Source: Daphnia carinata (taxonomy: Eukaryota; Arthropoda; Branchiopoda; Diplostraca; Daphniidae). Taken from it: 64,000 bases of DNA. Below are positions 62,048-64,000 of the stretch, piece by piece (position 1 is the first letter of the stretch; every line of letters begins with the position of its first letter). The stretch lies in NCBI RefSeq assembly GCF_022539665.2, contig NW_026712534.1, positions 62,001 through 126,000 of the forward strand, written 5' to 3'. The notes below the pieces were generated by a model, which was not told the DNA's origin, ran no database searches, and worked only from the letters and a program-made list of their open reading frames with translations. The position numbers and the translations under genes were made by a program.

Positions 62048-64000
62048 GTATCAACTGTAACTTCGGGTCAGTTGATAGGGAGCCTCCGTGTAAATCCCGA
62101 CAAGTCGCAAAATTAACAACCATAACGAATGAATCGACACCGAGAATTCCATTGAAAATTCATCAGATCCCATTTCAAGCATTATTCGATACAGGAGCGT
62201 CTAAGAGTATTATTCATGAGAAATTATTTAAGAAATTACCCCAATAGGTCAAGTGATCTGCAGTCAACTTGATTTTGATTTATACGATGTAGGGGAGAAA
62301 AAATTACACACGCTGGGGAGCGTTACTTTACCCGTGCGATACGGAGAGTCAGTTTTGGAACAAGAGTTTATTGTTACAAATGGTGTTTCTGAGGACTGTA
62401 TCCTTGGATGGGACGCAATCCAGAAACACGGATTTCGGCTTGATGGAGAAGCCAAGAGCATTTATTTAGCAAGAGATAAGCAGGGATCAGCTATTTCTAG
62501 CATTCCGGACATGGCAGTTACTTCGGTCAAAAAGACGACGTTATCTCGTCAGACGTCGCTAGTAATTGCCGCGCAAATGAAAGGGTCATTTCCGTTTGTT
62601 CCGCCGAATACAGCTTTTATATTTACCCCAGCAGAAGATTTGCCGGCCGGCGTTTTTATTGAGGAGTTCGTAGGAAAAGTATCGAGAGATGGAAAATATA
62701 ATATTCTAGTTGAAAATCATTCGTTAAATCAAGTCAAAATTCCTAGGGGTACGAAGTTAGGTGGCATCGAAGTTACTACTCGAGCGATCGGAAAAATTTC
62801 TTTAAATAAAGTTGAGGACAGGCCTAACGTAGTAAAAGAGCCTATTGTAATTCCGGAGGTCGACCCCGAATTTCAAACACAGCTCGCTAAATTATTAAAT
62901 GACTTTCACGACCTGTTCGCTGCAAAAGATTCAGAATTAGGCAACACAGATCTTATAAAACATACAATTGATATAAAGGGACGAGGCCCTATTCGACAAC
63001 GCCCATATAGAGTTACAAATAATCAAAGAAAATTATTGGAGGATAAGGTACAAGAAATGCTTGATGCGAATGTAATTCAATACTCGCATTCGCCATGGGC
63101 TTCACCTGTGGTTTTAGTTGAGAAAAAAGGTGGAGAAGTCAGGTTTTGCGTCGATTATCGGAAATTAAATAGTATCACAAAGAAAGATTCGTTTCCTATG
63201 CCAAGGATAGATGAAACATTGAATAAATTGTATGGGAAGAAATTTTTTACTACTCTCGACCTAGCTGCGGGATATTGGCAAATTCAGGTAGATGAGCCAG
63301 CTATAGAAAAAACAGCATTTGTTGTAGAAAATAATCTATACGAATTTAAGCGTATGGCATTTGGCTTGTGCAATGCACCTGCCACATTTCAAAGACTAAT
63401 GAATTATGTACTGAAAGACGTTTTGGGAAGTAAGGCATTAGTTTATTTGGATGATGTAATAATCTTTTCGGATAATTTCGAGGACCATTTGAGGGATATT
63501 CGGGAAATTTTTCAACTACTACAGGATGCAAATTTAAAATTAAAACTAAAAAAATGCCAGTTTATTAAACGATCGGTAAATTATTTAGGCCATGTCATTT
63601 CGACTGAAGGAATTAAGCCAGATCCAGGGAAAATCGATAAAATAGTGAATTATAAAGCACCTTCTTCTGTAGACGAAGTAAGATCATTTTTGGGATTAGC
63701 CGGATATTATAGGAGATTTATTCAAAATTTTGGATCAATAGCTAAGCCATTGACCAGATTAACTCATAAAGACCTTAGCAAAAAACCTTTTGTTTGGGGT
63801 ACTGAGGAGCAAAATGCCTTTGAAAAATTACGAACTTCTCTCGTTACGCCCCCAGTATTAGTTTACCCCAATTTCAATGAAAAATTTTTACTTTTCACAG
63901 ACGCATGTGATTATGGAATAGGAGCGGTACTTTCGCAGATACAAAATGGCCACGAACATCCGATAGCGTATTCTAGTAGACAATTAACAAAAGCTGAGAT
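62042..64000 (+). CDS. Gypsy protease and reverse transcriptase, partial
   Basis: Protease starts in the -1 frame after gag: TTITNESTPRIPLKIHQIPF then LFDTGASKSIIHE with the DTG active site, to a stop at 62245, where a one-base indel moves the frame. From 62244 the frame is open to the window end: GQVICSQLDFDLYDVG, DCILGWDAIQKHGF, then reverse transcriptase HTIDIKGRGPIRQRPYRV, SPWASPVVLVEKK, FCVDYRKLNSITKKDSFPMP, LDLAAGYWQIQV, FGLCNAPATFQRLM, catalytic YLDDVI near 63450, LGHVIST, SFLGLAGYYRRFI, and the start of RNase H (FTDACDYGIGAVLSQ). RNase H end and integrase lie outside. Confidence 0.9.

Larger units (their letters stand above)
58542..64000 (+). mobile_element. Gypsy retrotransposon, cut by window end
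   Basis: LTR, primer-binding site, gag, protease and reverse transcriptase in Ty3/gypsy order, continuing past 64000. Colinear with the deleted element at 18912-23884, which belongs to the same family. One frameshift is seen in protease; otherwise the coding regions are open, so this copy is young. Confidence 0.9.

Overview
This is eukaryotic, intron-bearing, AT-rich DNA from an arthropod, most probably a cladoceran crustacean such as Daphnia. That assignment is inference. It rests on clustered RR-1 cuticle protein genes with three exons and a nine-base first exon, an arthropod TCAGTT initiator about 30 bases after a TATA box, a Tyr-rich YYTTTYAAP/YYTEAP repeat-protein family, and a dense load of copia and gypsy retrotransposons.

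Layout. 1-2353 holds broken minus-strand pieces of a synaptojanin-like phosphoinositide phosphatase next to the edge of a ZSWIM8-like exon. A copia element (2354-11428, identical 170-bp LTRs, 5-bp target duplication) interrupts this block and is itself interrupted inside its integrase by a 4.5-kb DNA transposon (4394-8887). That transposon has stacked 14-bp terminal repeats and carries JADE-like host exons with their introns. 11434-15657 is a second synaptojanin-like copy with its flanks. The same block recurs at 32190-39517, where a gag-only LTR element (33493-36432) sits in it.

Cuticle genes. Seven chitin_bind_4 genes or remnants occur, mostly as divergent pairs: 15190-15944 (-, broken), 16584-17323 (+, intact), 18233-23898 (-, split by a 5-kb gypsy element in intron 1), 24633-25407 (+, splice acceptor lost), 39040-39758 (-, broken), 41026-41740 (-, intact), 42381-43094 (+, intact). 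Each encodes a signal peptide, a Pro/Tyr-rich repeat (PSYPAPAYP-type) and an RR-1 chitin-binding domain of the exoskeleton. Breakpoints between duplicated blocks fall inside the repetitive exon, which suggests unequal recombination among these genes.

Right half. 29155-32150 holds an inverted synaptojanin fragment fused to a truncated ZSWIM8-like gene. Tyr-rich repeat-protein genes, mostly frameshifted, lie at 13.8, 26.4, 28.3, 37.6 and 46.9-47.7 kb. Two tRNA-like loci lie near 48 kb: a degenerate intron-containing Ile(TAT) type, and an Arg(CCT)-type body whose anticodon reads CAT. 51307-57856 is a nearly complete 6.5-kb palindrome with 3.25-kb arms. Its ends have the same stacked architecture as the 4394-8887 element and it carries related Lys-rich coding exons, so the two look like members of one undescribed transposon lineage.

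58.5-64 kb is a gypsy element running off the window: LTR, primer-binding site, 932-codon gag and an open protease/reverse-transcriptase frame. A second frame stays open for about 350 codons within gag and encodes what looks like a structured protein, while the gag frame there is low-complexity. This overlapping frame is the strongest candidate for an undescribed system here. All family calls are from motif recognition by eye; no database search was run.
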